Part shown: piece by piece, positions 10,994 through 25,000 of the stretch | Numbering within the stretch: the stretch's first letter is position 1 | How the letters are laid out: each line of letters opens with the position of its first letter | Assembly: GCF_037126465.1 (NCBI RefSeq) | Contig: NC_088202.1 | Coordinates: forward strand, 131,454,123-131,518,122 | Direction of reading: 5' to 3' | DNA: 64,000 nucleotides | DNA from: Ornithodoros turicata | Taxonomy: Eukaryota; Arthropoda; Arachnida; Ixodida; Argasidae | Notes under the pieces: generated by a model | Seen by the model: only the letters and a program-made list of their open reading frames with translations | What the model was told of the DNA's origin: nothing | Database searches by the model: none | Made by a program: the position numbers and the translations under genes

Positions 10994-11569
10994 CCTGAAG
11001 TAAAATTGCGAAAACCGACATTACAATACCACGTAAATCAACCGCGTTAAATTCAATATTTTCAACCGTCTCGGGTACTACCTCTTCAGAGCTTCTCTGT
11101 CGCAATAGTCTCCACTCCCAATCATGATTGTGCGCGAAATTCGTTATATGTACAATGAAAAACCTTACAAAGCAACAACGTCGATAACACAACTTTTTGA
11201 CAGTTATAATTAAAATATTACCGCTCACAACAACAATCACTCTCCACACGCCATTTTTGAACTGCGCCAATGTTGTGAGACCGATCCAAGGTTGCGGATG
11301 CTGACGGTTGCGGCCATCAGCTGTCCTCGTAGCAAATTACGTTTTTGTTTTTCTTGATTTTAATCTGTCCTTCAAGGAAATTATTTCATGAATATCATGA
11401 TAAATTGTGTCCTTCGCGAAAGTTAATTTTGTCTGAATACAGCAAGTGGCGAGAAACAATCTTCCCTGGAGCCCTTGCCCTCACAGAGTTAGGAAGGGAA
11501 GAAAGACAGGGACATTAGAACATGGGGACGCTAAACGGAGAGTTCGCCCGTGGAGGGGTGTAGGTTACC

Positions 11570-11734
11570 ATGGAAACGGACGTGCGTCGCGTCGTTCAAA
11601 GGGAAGCACACTATGCACACATTGCCTTCCAAGACAGTACGAAATATCAGTCTCAGTCGAATCCGAACGAACGAACGCGTTTCGCTGGTTTGGCCGCCAT
11701 GGTGGTGGCGACTGCTGCTGCCGAGATTATCTAG
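11570..11734 (+). CDS. small ORF with strong start context, unknown
   Basis: A 54-codon ORF (METDVRRVVQREAHY...) with a good start context (TTACCATGG). It sits in the GC-richer stretch between the Zwilch 5' end and the USP8 3' end, on the opposite strand, and ends in an Ala/Val-rich tail. I do not recognise it. It could be a first exon, a microprotein or chance. Confidence 0.25.
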   Translation: METDVRRVVQREAHYAHIAFQDSTKYQSQSNPNERTRFAGLAAMVVATAAAEII

Positions 11735-13020
11735 CATTTGCTCGAGAACGATGGCTCCGGTGGGGTTTTGAAATCTGGTCGCGTCCATCCCCTTTTATCC
11801 CGAAGACACTTCGCATTGTCGTTCTGTTTTTTTTTTTAAAGGGAGACTTCGCAAGGATTTGAACAAAATTATGTGAGCATCATACCGAACACGAACCACC
11901 CTCTCGACACCAAATTCAACATTTACGTTCATCTTGCATGAGTAATTAATTCGTAAGTGATGACATTAGCAAACCAAAATGCAAAGAGCAGAGCTCCATA
12001 CTATACAGTGACGTCACCCAGCATTGTCGTCTGCTTCGCAACCTGCATTCTCCCTTGCCGGATGATGTCGGCAGTGTGCTGCTTTCAGTGCCTACTCGCT
12101 TCACAGAGGCGAAGCGCTCGCTTCGTAATAAATTAGTTTGAATAAAATAAGCATAGTTTTGGGACGAGATATTTTGTACACGTGTTCCCGACATCCCAAA
12201 GGTAACGGAACCCTTGTGGTGATTTTGTTGCGGAGTTGTCACATTGAAAAATAGCATAGTTTGCCAATGAAAAAATGGCTAGAAAGCAAGCGAGCTGGTG
12301 AAGATGATGCATAATGTAAAATGTAATGTAAGAAGTGACGATAAGTGACCACCAGTGGGAGGAGCTTACGAACATGTTAGTGCCACGAAGCAAATGTGGC
12401 TTTCGCAAACACTGGGCACTGACACGGGACATTAATTGATATGCATGATGTGGGCAGGTTCTGCTGCCCCATTAACCTGCTCTGAGGTACTTAGATGCTC
12501 CTCTGATGTGCTTGTGATAACTCATAGCAGCGGCAGCAGACGGTGGGCTGCTAGAGACACATCAGATCACAATTTACAACAAAGGAAGTGCGAATAGAGG
12601 ACAACATTGCAGAGCCCCTAGTTTAGTTCTGTTACACTGTGTCAAAATTATTCAACTACCAACAAGTTAGACACACCCTAATGACCTATATTCAACCATC
12701 TTTATTGATAATCTTTGCTGCTGGGCATCAGCTTTCTGCTGTTCCCGCGAATATATCGAAATGCATTTTGAAGCAGCTTAACAATCGTTGAATTTACATT
12801 ATGCATGTGTATAAACACCCTCTAAAATTTTTATAAAATGTCAACTTATGCTCAACAATATAATACACTTGCGTAGCTGCTACGCGTGAGCTATGTACAA
12901 TACGTACTATGTGCATACTTGGCCCTGTGCTTCACAAACTAAATACTTTATTTAATAAACAGGACCATCTGCATGCAACAAGGACTGCAAGGTGCAACAT
13001 TGCACATATACGTAATTTAC
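11735..13020. other. intergenic region between USP8 and Zwilch
   Basis: Apart from the putative USP8 poly(A) signal, no exon, promoter motif or well-bounded repeat was recognised here. ORFs are short and AT-rich. Confidence 0.5.
12947..12952 (-). terminator. USP8: USP8 polyadenylation signal
   Basis: An AATAAA on the minus strand, about 70 bases after the USP8 stop codon. It is the nearest canonical signal; the site itself is inferred. Confidence 0.55.
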
Positions 13021-13086
13021 TCAGTAAGAAATAAACTGGTGCCTTGCGTCTACGGATGTGTAGAAGAGGATGTAAGCATTCCGTTT
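13021..13086 (-). CDS. USP8: USP8 terminal exon 21
   Basis: [20 protein letters not shown] then Tyr and TGA (stop at 13021-13023). AYILFYTS is the invariant end of the USP8 catalytic domain. The acceptor is CTTACCTTCCAG. Confidence 0.94.
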   Translation of the reverse strand, partial: KRNAYILFYTSVDARHQFISY

Positions 13087-16000
13087 CTGGAAGGTAAGAA
13101 AAATTCATTAGGCATCCTAACAGGCTGAGTAGTGACCAAAAGACTCACATCAGATTCTGACAGAATGACTTCTGAAACAGAAGAGTCATCATACATGTAC
13201 CATCCTCCTCTTGGGCCAGCACGGCAGTATCCGATATCTAAAATGTAAAATCAAAGTAGATTTCATCCATCTTCTCGAGTCTACATGGCATGTAAAAGCA
13301 CAGACCACCACATAAAACGTTAGAGCTGTTAATGGAACCCCAGACACAACCCTGAAAGTGCTTGTTGATAATGGTGACTATTTGTAGTGTCCCGCTCTTG
13401 TCGCCTCCCCCCCCCCCCCCCCCCAAAACTGCTTCATCCGGTATTTCTTCATATGCCAAACGTCTACGCGCTCTCATGCACGACCTTGTTTTCCGCGATT
13501 CCGCGGAATTCCGAATTAATCACGGAGTCCTTCGTTTGGCACAGAATTTCACGGAATCCCTTATTTTTAGGAATATGCGGATATTCGAGTTCTCGAATTC
13601 GAATCGAATATCGATCACTCAAAGTATTCGATTCGCGAATCGAATACCCAATATTCGGGTTTCCGGATATTCCAATATTCGACGAATACGAACGACACGT
13701 CCCGGAACTGGGCTTCACCTGACGCTTCCGTGCATGAGGTGAAGCCCGCCCTACAAATCTAAAGCCTACTTTACGAAATTGTTCATGCAGCAGGACAAAC
13801 ACAGACAGATTGTAGTTTGGCATAAGATAATGTAGCCCAAGTTTATTGTGCGTACTTCGCATGAGGAAGGGGCAGCGTCCCTCCCGTGTGCAGTTTAGCG
13901 GTGGCAGTGGGGGATTTTGATTTGATGTCTGCGAGGTTGCCTTCAAAAAGTTAAGACTCTTAAATAATTCCTACAGCCCAGGAAAAAAAAAAGGGTGTCG
14001 CAAAGATGTAACTTCCCCAGGGCATATATTGTAAACTACTTCCTATATAGTTCCTATAAACTCTGTAGATGCTGAAAGATCTGTCAGCAGGTATAAAATG
14101 ACTGCAGGCGACAGGCCGCATCAGAAGAGAACACAAGATATCATGTATGTAGTGCTGAGCCACAACAGTGCTTTCAATCTGTAATTTCATAAAATATTCT
14201 TGTTCCCACATTATCCAAGAAAATAAAGTGTTTCCCGTTTCAAACAGCCGTTGACTGCTCACCGCGGAAAATCGTGGAATTTACAAGTCCGTGCCGCAGA
14301 ATTTTGAATTTGCTGCAGCAGAAAACCGAGGGCCTCAACCATGCCCTACCGTGACATTCAGCGCAGCGGTCGACCAAGCACTCTACCTGCGGCATTGCAG
14401 GTTGCTCCGAAACAAACTTCCTTTTGAATACTCCGCCAGGCCCACAACTTTCCATTTCCACCCTGACTTCAGCCTCGCACGCGCAACTTTTTTCATCCCA
14501 CACACCGCCTCCAGCTATCTCGTCACGCCACGTTTAACTGGGTTCCCCCTCATCCAGAACATCCACCTTTACGGCCACTCAGTTAAGGAGGGAAGGGTCC
14601 TCTCTGTAGCAAGGCTATCAATATCATTTATTTGCTTACCGCACTTCTCGTACCTAGCACGATCATTAAAGATTCAGCTGGGCACTTGCCTGTCCCCCGA
14701 AGAGTTGTTATTCCTTTAGTGCCCCAACAATGCCTTTGAAAAAGTACTTTGAAGGGTGAGCAGATGGGAACCAACAATTTGACCATAATATCAGAGTTAT
14801 CGTTATATCCAAGATCGTAATAAACAGGTTCGACAGTACTATGTTTTTCCGGTTGACTATGTCTATGTGATGCAACAGCTCACACATTTTAAGTGGCACA
14901 TTCTGTAGTATTCTTATTATTGCTTACAGTGACCAGCTGCCAAAGTTCCATAGTGGTTCTGAAAAATAGATAATGAACATATTAAATCACAACCAAGGCA
15001 TGCACAGTACAGCATCACTTGCGAGCTTGGTGAGAAGTATATGCTGAAACCACTAACGATAAATACATGGGATATGCCAGCACAGGGCTGCCGGCTATGA
15101 CTACGGCAAAATACTGAGTACTGCAGTACGACGTACTGCAAACTACTGAATAATTTCAAATCAAATATGAATAGAAATCGAATAACCCTGCAGACACCAG
15201 CGTCACACCGATTCACGCCGTGGCCTCGGGCCCAAAATAGACCTTACGCCACCGGCACAAAAAAAGTTATGTCGACACACATCTCTGCGTGAGATACGAA
15301 AAATACACCCTGCTTCAGACAGAACGGTGACACCTACCAAAAGAAGGCCGGCACGCCTGTTAACACGACACAGCTTTTCCCCCCGATTCTCGGTGCAAAT
15401 ACAAATTCAGCGATACCATTTGCAGCACACGCAACAAACGTGCTTTAGAATATGGCAAGTGTGGTCTGACAGAAACAGAAAGACTGATTTGAACACAATA
15501 TTCGAAAAAGTATCAAATATATGTTCGAATATCACTACTATTTGATTATATACAGAAGCCGCCACTGAAGATTTTTGTTTAAGTTTAATTTGTACAAGCT
15601 TTCGCGTGGAGGTCCACGCTTCCTCAGGTACAAGCCATAGCGGTACAACAATACCGGTACTACTTCGTAAATACTTTGTACCTGAGGAAGCGTGGACCTC
15701 CACGCGAAAGCTTGTACAAATTAAACTTAACCAAAAATCTTCAGCGTCGGCTTCTGTATTTTGTTTATGTGATCTACAGGACTTGACTCCCCTCTTCGTA
15801 TACGCTTCTAGTATTTGATTCAACAATCGAATCGAAAATACAACTATTCTCCTCTATATAGATATTCAAAAATTTCAAACAATAGCACAGCCTAGCATAG
15901 CCCTAATAGTTTAGTGACGGCTGCTACAGCTCAGAACGCAACAGCATAACTATGGCGCTAGGTTACGCCAGAACAGGTACACGGTTAAAGCTTACCAAGA

Positions 16001-19000
16001 AAGCATATAAATCGTAGGGGGGCCGTCGCTGTGTCTCAACACGGGTGTGATCGACGTACTCATTCATGTCGAAATTGGAGATGGGGAAGTGGACATAAGT
16101 CTGCAGCTTTTTGCTCTGCCACGCTCCTTCGCAACGAAATCTGAGACAATGTGAGAGAAAACATTCCCATATGAGAAACACATTCCAAACTCCTAGCTAG
16201 TATTCTTGTGAGACCAACCTGTTGAACTGAATTATGAGAATTTTCGGAAGCCTAGCAATGATCATGCGCTTCTCCGCTTTTCTCTTCTGCTTGCAAACGG
16301 GACAGTCCCAAGCTGCCTCTCCCGACATTTTTTCAGCCTCTAAGAAGAGCTTCAGACAGTCCTGCAGAGAAAAAGGGTGGTGGCTTGTAGATGATGAGGT
16401 ATGTGTTGATGTGGTACACACTACTGCATATACAGGGTGTCCCAGCTAAGTGTATACCTGATATCGTAGCCGTTTCCAGAACAAAAATCCATTTGATAGA
16501 TTGCCCGCAAAAAGTTCGTGAACGAACGCCATTTTTTTCTTAATTTTGTTCATTGAGCTTCTTAGAACACGCGTCTTTCCTTCATCCCCAATGTGAGAGG
16601 GAGAAAGAGCACACTATCGCCTCTCGCGTCCTGGAAAAAGATTAAAAGGAAACAGAACATGCAACCCAAGATAAGGCCAGTTCCGATAGAGTCACCCGAT
16701 ACATTTGTTTTTGTTTTGTTTCCGCAAGTTAAAGCTCATCTTCGACGCATGAGGCGGCACTGTACTCCTTCCCCCTCTCACGTTGGGGATCAAGGAAATA
16801 CGCGTCTGCGAAGATGCGTAATGAGCAAAATAAAGAAAAAAAATGGCATTCCTTCACTAATTTTTTGCGGGCGATCTGTGGAACGGATTTTTGTTCTGAA
16901 AACGGCTACGATATCAGGTGACTGAAAGGAACAGATGTTCTCATTGGGACAACTTTGTAGCCTTTATAATTAACAATTTAATTAAGAAAATTTAATTAAG
17001 ACATTGCCTTTAGACTTTTCTAATGCCCTCCTAGGGAGTGCCCTTCAACATATGCTATATTGCAATTGATTTCATCTTGGAAAAAGTGTTCTATATATTT
17101 TTAAGAAATCTGTATACACTTAGCTGGGACACCCTGTATAGAGCCTGAAGTTTTCGGGAAATATTTTTTTTAAATTTGGAGGGTAAAAATCGGGTAAATA
17201 AAGTTCATGCGAATATGGGAGGAAACACTTCCAGTATGCTAAATTCAGGGAGTAATCGGGCTCAGTTTGGTACAAACTGTGATGTAACTACATTTGCTGC
17301 CAAACAAGTTCGTGTGCATTCCTCCGGACTTCTCAGTGAGGGCAATTTGCCGGGTAAAAATCGGGTTTCACCCTATAGAGGCAGCCTTCAATTCGGGGTG
17401 CAAATTCGGGGAAGAATCTGGTTTAACCCTAAAACTTCAGGCTGTATGCATACACAGTTGCGGACCAATTTTTACTCCCAATTTTTATTAACGTCATTTC
17501 GGGTAAAACTACACTAATCCAAAAGATCGAAAACTAACAGAATTTGCCCAAGTATAAACTCAGCACTGATCCAGGCACTGGTGAACACTAAATACCATAT
17601 TTGACCACGTATAACGCGAGGTTCTTCACTTCGAGAATGAGCCCTTAAGGCGAACTCATGCGATCTAGTCACGTTCGGTTCTGGTGATGGATGGCGGCAC
17701 CGTCGGAAAATTGTTTTCTTTGTTTTGCTTTCCTCCAACGCTCTATGGAAGTGATGTAATCGATACTAGCGTTGCAGAACATGCTAGCAAACGACAAAAC
17801 CATTATTTTCATTCGTAGGGATCTGGAAAACTGCAGTAAGTTTGTCAAATTTATTGATTGCAATAAATTCCTAGACTGTTACTGTAGGGAATGACATAAT
17901 TTTGGCCCAGATATCGCGGCCGTGCGTGCCGAGAGAAGCGATTTTGTTGCATCTCCCATAGACTCCCATGTATTGAAAATTTGACAAACTTTAATTCGCC
18001 AAAAATCAGTGCATCGCATCAGGCCTTCAAAAATGTGTCATTCCCTAGATAAACTTGAGAGGAACACACCTGTACCTGTTTCGTGTAGAAATTTAGCTAG
18101 GTTTACGAAAACCCTGGGAACGAAAATGCCCTATAGACTTCCTTAAAAGGGAGTCCTCCAAAAAAATGGGGTTGTATTATATGCGGACTCGCATTAGTAT
18201 GCTGTGCCCAGGCGCTGCACTCACAATCACAGGCCTCTCCCCTTCAGCGTTTCCAACTGCCCTTCCCAGCTCCGCAGTCATTAGTCTATGGTGGCGAGTC
18301 GCGTGACACAGCCAAGTACTGAGAGAGGGTGAAGGGAAAGTGTGTCACACTTTCACGGTGCTCAGCTGCTTTGGACACATATGTTAGCAAAACTGAAAGT
18401 GACTTGAAGAACAACAACTTCATTGCAAAAGTGACTTGAAAATATTGCCCACACTGCGAAATTCAAAACACAAGCTACGTTGGAAGCTGAGAGTCAGGCC
18501 AGCCATGTCTTGTGACAGGGATGACAATGGACGCTCGGGGAGGTGGAGCTCCAGAGATGCGCTGTTCTGTTCTGGATGTGAAGCAGCACGATTAAACCGT
18601 TAAATCGTCTAACTCTCTGGCCCGTCTCAATTCAAATGGTGAAACCCTCTTGACCTTGGCGGTCGACAGGATGCCAGAAAGGTCTTCGCTGGGACCTGCA
18701 CACCCAGAATTGGTGACCGTCATGACCATTCCGAGCGTTGGGCAGTGAAGCTTAGGCCTTCGTCTCAGTACGACCGTCTTCGGGACAATATCTTTCCTCT
18801 ACGTCTGTCGGCGCTGATCTTCTCACCTGACCGATTTCCTCCAGGAGGACCAGTGCTATGGGTAGGACACGAGAGGTGGTAGATGCAGCCACTGAGTAGA
18901 GAGCTAGGGAAATACATACTTGCTGAGATGCATCGATTACGCGTGGAGCTGCAAAGTCTGAGGGCAGAGAGAGCTTTGTGGGAGCAGTTGAATGTCGGAC

Positions 19001-22000
19001 ACAAAAGTCAGGTGGTTCATGATATTTTTGAGACTGCGTGTAACAGTGGTAGCGTATTTGAGACGATGACTGTGCCAGATCTTATAGTGCCCATGGTGGA
19101 CATGTTAGACATGGTGAAACTTGAGGATGTTGAGCTGATAGTCGTCAAAGATGCAGTAGGACTAATTGGAGAGTACTTCGAATGCTCTGTCTTTCACTTC
19201 GTGGAGGAGTAGCAGTGCCTGGACGGAGGAGAGTGCATTGGATGCCTGGGGACTACAGTAGCATCCCACTGATACGAATCTCACGGGGTAGCGGAAAAAA
19301 TTAATATCATCCGAAATTGGTATCAAACGAATTAAACCAAAAATAAAAACTGAGGAAAGAAAATAGACAGTGGCTGTCCATGTGCCATTACTGTCAGTGG
19401 AAGAGGTCGGTCGTAACGCTTTTGTGTCTCCGTTTTCGGCCAATGCTGCCAAAATTCGCGAGATGACTCAAAAGACCCAGCACGTGCTTCCCACCCGCGA
19501 GTCGCGCGACAGTGTTCTAAAGCGAGCTTCTCTTAAAGCACGCAGGCGTTAGGCGAAGCCGACTTGCGGAATGGTGACTCGTATTGTTGCGAGAAATTGT
19601 CCTGATATGTTCCCTCCACCTGTTCTGGTCGCTGTTTTCCGCCAGTGCGATATCACACAGCTTCGCGGTTTATTGTTGGGAGGGGGGGAGGTAAAAACAG
19701 AGATAAGGTGATAAGGTTCCGGGCCACGTAAACCCTTATCTCCTCCCCTCCACCACAACCAAAGGGAGAGTCATTGCTTGCATTGCGCAACATGACGTAA
19801 GGTAGCTCGTGGTGAAGACGGTAAGTATCTCCCTCTCTTTTCGAAAGACGGAGTAGCATGACTCGTGCGCTATCGCGTCACGGGGGAACGACCTCTGTCG
19901 CATCCTCGGCTCGTTCGTATCATCCGAACTTTAACAGATGGGAGAATAGGCATTCTAGCCAGGACCCGAAAATAATTCGTATCATCGTGATTCTACTGTA
20001 GCTGGAAAGCAAGCCCGCTGGAACGTAGAGAACGACTCACGTATAAAGTCCAGGTCGCTGCAAACTCTAAGCACAAGCGTTGCAACCCAAATGAAAACAA
20101 TTTAGGCCGCATGAGTGCAGGGAGTGTAGAGCCACCACGCACTGATCAAGTGGATTCAATAACACGTCAGCATCTAGCAAGTTCGGCGTGAACGAGTCAA
20201 ACATTTGCCGTTGGCATCAGGACGGACATTGCTGTTCTCCTCGATCATGACGATCCTCGTCAGACACGCGATAGCGACGTCGCAAACTAGAGTCACTAAA
20301 TAGGTGTACAGAGTACAGCATTCCTTTTCCGCGCCGGAGCCGCCGTTCGGTGTCCGCGATTGGCCCAATCGTGTCACGTGGTTTCTCTTTCCAAGAACGC
20401 ACCGTCCATGTTGAGTCCCTTCCATCCCAAACCCGGTTTCCTCGGTTGCGAGCTGGCTCGAATGCGCACTGTTCTCCGGCAGAGAAGGGGGAGATTGGTG
20501 TCCCATTGCTAGATGACGTGGCCACGCCGGACCCAAGATGGCGGTGTCGCTCGCCGGCGTGGCTCAGTGTCGCTACTCTGCTCCCTATTTAGTGACTCTA
20601 TCGCAAACAAGCAAGCAGCGCAACGGCGAGTGGTGATACACGACGTGTTTGCTCATATGGAAAGTGTTCGTATCTCGTCGACTTCTGTCCAGCATCGGCA
20701 GTTTTAACTATTCCCGCACGGAAACTGTGTGTTCTCTTTTTCACTTTATTTTTCTCCCGAAAATCCGCTATGGTAAAATCTGATGGTATTGTGTGAACAA
20801 TACCATCAGATTTTACCATATACAGTCGCCGTCCAATTTTTCGGACTCGGCGGGGATCGCGCAAAAGTCCAAATAATGGAGCAGTCCGAAAAAACGAATT
20901 TCGCTTCAAAAGTCAACTTTATTAAGTGCTAGTAGGCCGGAAAAAGTTGTCTATGCTTTCCTAACGGGTAGTCTTTCATCGCTGCCTGATAACATCGGCT
21001 TCTACTTTCATCTACATCCTACCGCTGCTACTTTCCGAAGCGATATTGTGTACGGGCGAAAGCGCCGCAGTCGCCTTCATTAGTTCAGTGTTTGATGGAT
21101 GCGCTGGGAGGCGGTAAGACGTCGATATCCCAAACACGTGGAGGGAACATATCAGGACAACTTCTGGCAACATTAGGCGTCACCATTCCGCAAGTCGGCT
21201 TCACCTAACGCCTGCGTGCTTTAGGTGAAGCTCGCTTGACTTTGCAGGCGGACAGCACGTGCTCGGCTTCGCGGAGCGCCACGACAGGAGTACACATTGT
21301 ATTCGAAAATGAACAGCCACTGCCTATTTTCTTACCTCAATTTTTATATTTGACTTCCTTGAACTTTGCATTGCGTCATGAGCACGTGGTGAGCTGGCGA
21401 CCGCTCGGGACGCTTGCGGGCTGGGCAAACCGTGTCCGAAATGTCGAGCGACGGAGCTGTTCGGCATTCGGAATTTTGGACGTTGTTATACACTAACTCT
21501 ATGGGGCCCGTGGCCGTTCCACGAAGGCGTCCGAATAATCGAGCGTGTCCGAAAAATCGATCGCCGACTGTACATGTATTACAGCATCTAGCATTAAACC
21601 CAAAAGCAAAGAGAATAATTCTGAATGAGAACAGAAGGAAAAATTATGAACTGCACTTGGCTACAAATCCAAACTGCTTACAGTCTATTAGACGTTCTAA
21701 AAATAGGTTGGCAACTGTATCCTTTCATATGAGGATGCCCAAATGCCCAAAATATTGCATACCTGAAGATAACAGGTCCCAGAACTGTGCTGTGGGATGG
21801 GCAACGAAAGACAGGAGAAAACCTCAAAGCTGCTGGAAGTCTTCTGACACGACAGACATGTCAAGGTTGACACGAGAAGGCCTTCGAAGAGGTCGGACAC
21901 AACAGACAAGTTACGGTCTACGTGATGGCACCAGAACTGGTTAATGCGTCCATTTACTGAGAGGTTCTCGTCCACTACAAATCCTTTCGTGTGGCTCCTA

Positions 22001-25000
22001 CCAGGGCCCTGCGCAGGAAATACACAGTACCATGCACACAGCCTATAACAGTCACAAATGTAGTCAAGTACCAGACATGATGATCCATAATGAAAAACCA
22101 GAGACCAGGGACACGAGAGTTTTTCCTCTCGTCGCTAGTGCCTCATCCAGAAACATGTCTATGAGACTGAAAAAGTGATGTTTGGCACAGCTTCACAGTC
22201 AACTTGGCCAAATTTCTCTTCCGAAAACAGCTTACACATTCAATAAACGAGTTTTTCCCCTGCCTTTGCATCTGAGCAAGTCCCAGCGATAGTAACGTTG
22301 TGGTGGCATTGATTAGTAATACGTATTTCGTTGTGTAATGTTGATTCTGCTGCATTATTAAGCACTCCAAACAGTTGTTAAATTTTATGACAGTTGCTGA
22401 CATCGTTTCGTGCTGTACCGCTACTAAAGGACGCGGGCGGAACAGCATACAACGGCTACCAAGATGCAATACATCCATACCCTATTCAGCCCTTCATGTA
22501 GTCTGTCTATAAGGTTTAGCAGGAACTCATGGGCATCTTGTTGCTCATGTCCAGCGTAGACGCTGTAGAACCTTCCCATTAATGACTGAAGGATAAATAA
22601 AAAATCTTAGTAATCTTGCGAACAACACAATCGCGCATAAATCCTACTTTGAATGATTTAGGCGCAACACCCTTGTCTTTGTAGTACATTTGAGAAAGAA
22701 GGCTCCTAAATTCTTCAGCGAGTTCAGCACCACCGCCGCGTCTGGATTCCCTGGAGTGGAGTTAAAAGTATGTACGTGAGACTTCAAAGGAAACAGAACA
22801 AACAAAGATACTGATCCAATACAATCAACCCACAACCTGGTACCATTAGGGTTTGATTAGCAAAAGTCTACTACATAACAGTATCGAAAGTGCTGCGGGA
22901 TTTTGCCAACTGACCTGTTTATTTCCTTCACATATCGGCCAGACAAAAAATGCAAGGCCAAGGGCAAAGTGTTTGCAAGGCACTGCAATGTCGCATTCAT
23001 GTAGCATGTGTTTCCCAAATTCTTGAGCCCTGCCAAGTGCTTAAACTGCAAAGGAATTGAGAAGAAATGAGACACACACGGAGGAAAAAATAAATATCCA
23101 CATCAGTGCCAAGTCAAATGTACTAGAGCCAATTCCAGCTTGATTCCATCAATGCAGTCGCCGACCGATTTTTTCGGACCCCGATTTTTCGGACCCCGAT
23201 TTTTCGGACATGCTCAATTATTAGGACATGCTCGATTACTAGGACTCGTTCGCGGAACGGACGCGGGTCCCATAGAGTTGATGTATAAGAACGTACAAAT
23301 TTTCAGACGCCATGCAGCCCCGTCGCTCGATATTTCGGACTCTGTTTGCCCAACCAGCGAATTTCTCTCTTGGGGTGACGGAAAATATTGGTATCATCCG
23401 AAATTCGTATCGAAAGAAATCAACCAAATAAAATATTGAGGCAAAAAAAAAAAAAAACAGGCAATGATTGTTCATTTTCCATTCCTCTGAGTAGAAGAGG
23501 TCTGTCGTCTTCGTTTTTGGCCAACGGCCCAGCACGTGCTATCCGCCCGCGAGTCGCGCGACAGCGCTGTAAAGCGAGCTTCACCTAAAGCACGCGTGCG
23601 TTAGGTGAAGCCGACTTGCGGACTTGATGACGGCGGTGCCTCCGACAGTGTACAGTGACGAAATGTCGCTTTGGGAAATAAAAGCTGATGTTATCAAGCT
23701 TCGTAGAGTTTATTTTGATGCGAAATTCGTTTTTTCGGACTGCTCGATTATTCCGACTTTTGCGCGAACCCCGCTGAGTCTGAAAAATTGGACGGCGACT
23801 GTACTATAAATGGGCTCATCTGCAGCGTCAGTGGGCACGTAAATGGCTGCTTTGGAACTAATGTGTTTGGCACCCCCCACCGTTATGCGGCGAAGCTCGT
23901 ACTCTAGTTTTGTACACAAGCGCGCTCTTCACGCTCCTGCTTAATGGAGGGTGCACGAAAAAGGGGTATCGTGCTCTGTCACATGACTTCGTCTCTCCTC
24001 TCCAGGAAAGTGGAGGAAGAGAGCGCAAGACATGGGATGACAGCAGAGCAGAGAGAGGGAGGAAAAAGCGAAAGGGAGAAATGACAGCACAGCGAGCATG
24101 TTCAAGCGTTCAAGTGCCGTTTAATAGCTGCTCCAGGAGCACGAAACTCGCAGCGCTGGAGAGGGAGTAAGAGAGCAGCTACTCAACGCCCAGTGACACT
24201 GGCACCATGTATGACAAGGCTGATGGAACAGTTATCGACGAACATGTATACGCTGATGGACAGCCAAGTACGAATCTCACGGGGTAGCTGAAAAAATTCG
24301 TATCATCCGAAATCCGTATCAAAAGAATTCAAGAAGAAAGGCCCAATATCAAGAAGAAAGGCCCAGCACGTGCTTTTCACCCGAGACTCGCGCGACAGTG
24401 TTGTAAAGCGAGCTTCTCCTAATGCACGCTGGCGTTAGGTGAAGCCGACTTGCGGAATGGTGACGTGTAATGTTCCCAGAAGTTGTCCTGATATGTTCTC
24501 TGGTACCCTCCACGAGTTCTCCCAAGCCAGTGCGATGTCACACAGTTTCGCGTTTTTTTAGCATCTGTTTCCTTTTCTTTTGCTACACGCGTGGTGGCGC
24601 GCGACTTTTCAGGGACGCGCTATTTAGGTCAACCCTCGTTTAACGATGTATCCCGTATAACGATGGAATTCGCGATTACCGTCAATATCGTTATACGCGG
24701 GTTTCACTGTACATGGCACAATCTTAGTTTACATTCAGGACTACATTTGGGAGTGTCTGGTATTTTTAGAAGCAGACTTGTACAGAATTTGCATGTTCAT
24801 TTGTAAGAACTTTGCTTTTCTGCAGGTAATCTACACTTTAATGCACTGACATTGTACTGTAGCCCTTTACTTACTTCTTGTCCAGAGGTTGGGCTTATAC
24901 TTCGCACACGAGAGCCAGTCCCATCGCTAGTACGGCCCCTTCTGTTCAAGTTCTCAGCGGCTGAGTCAACACTGAAAAACAAACGGGCAAAAAATGTGGC

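Noticed and set aside
14291..14719. 142-codon ORF on the plus strand inside a USP8 intron
   Set aside because: No recognisable domain, an antisense ORF of similar quality, and no splice or promoter context. Probably chance or element-derived.
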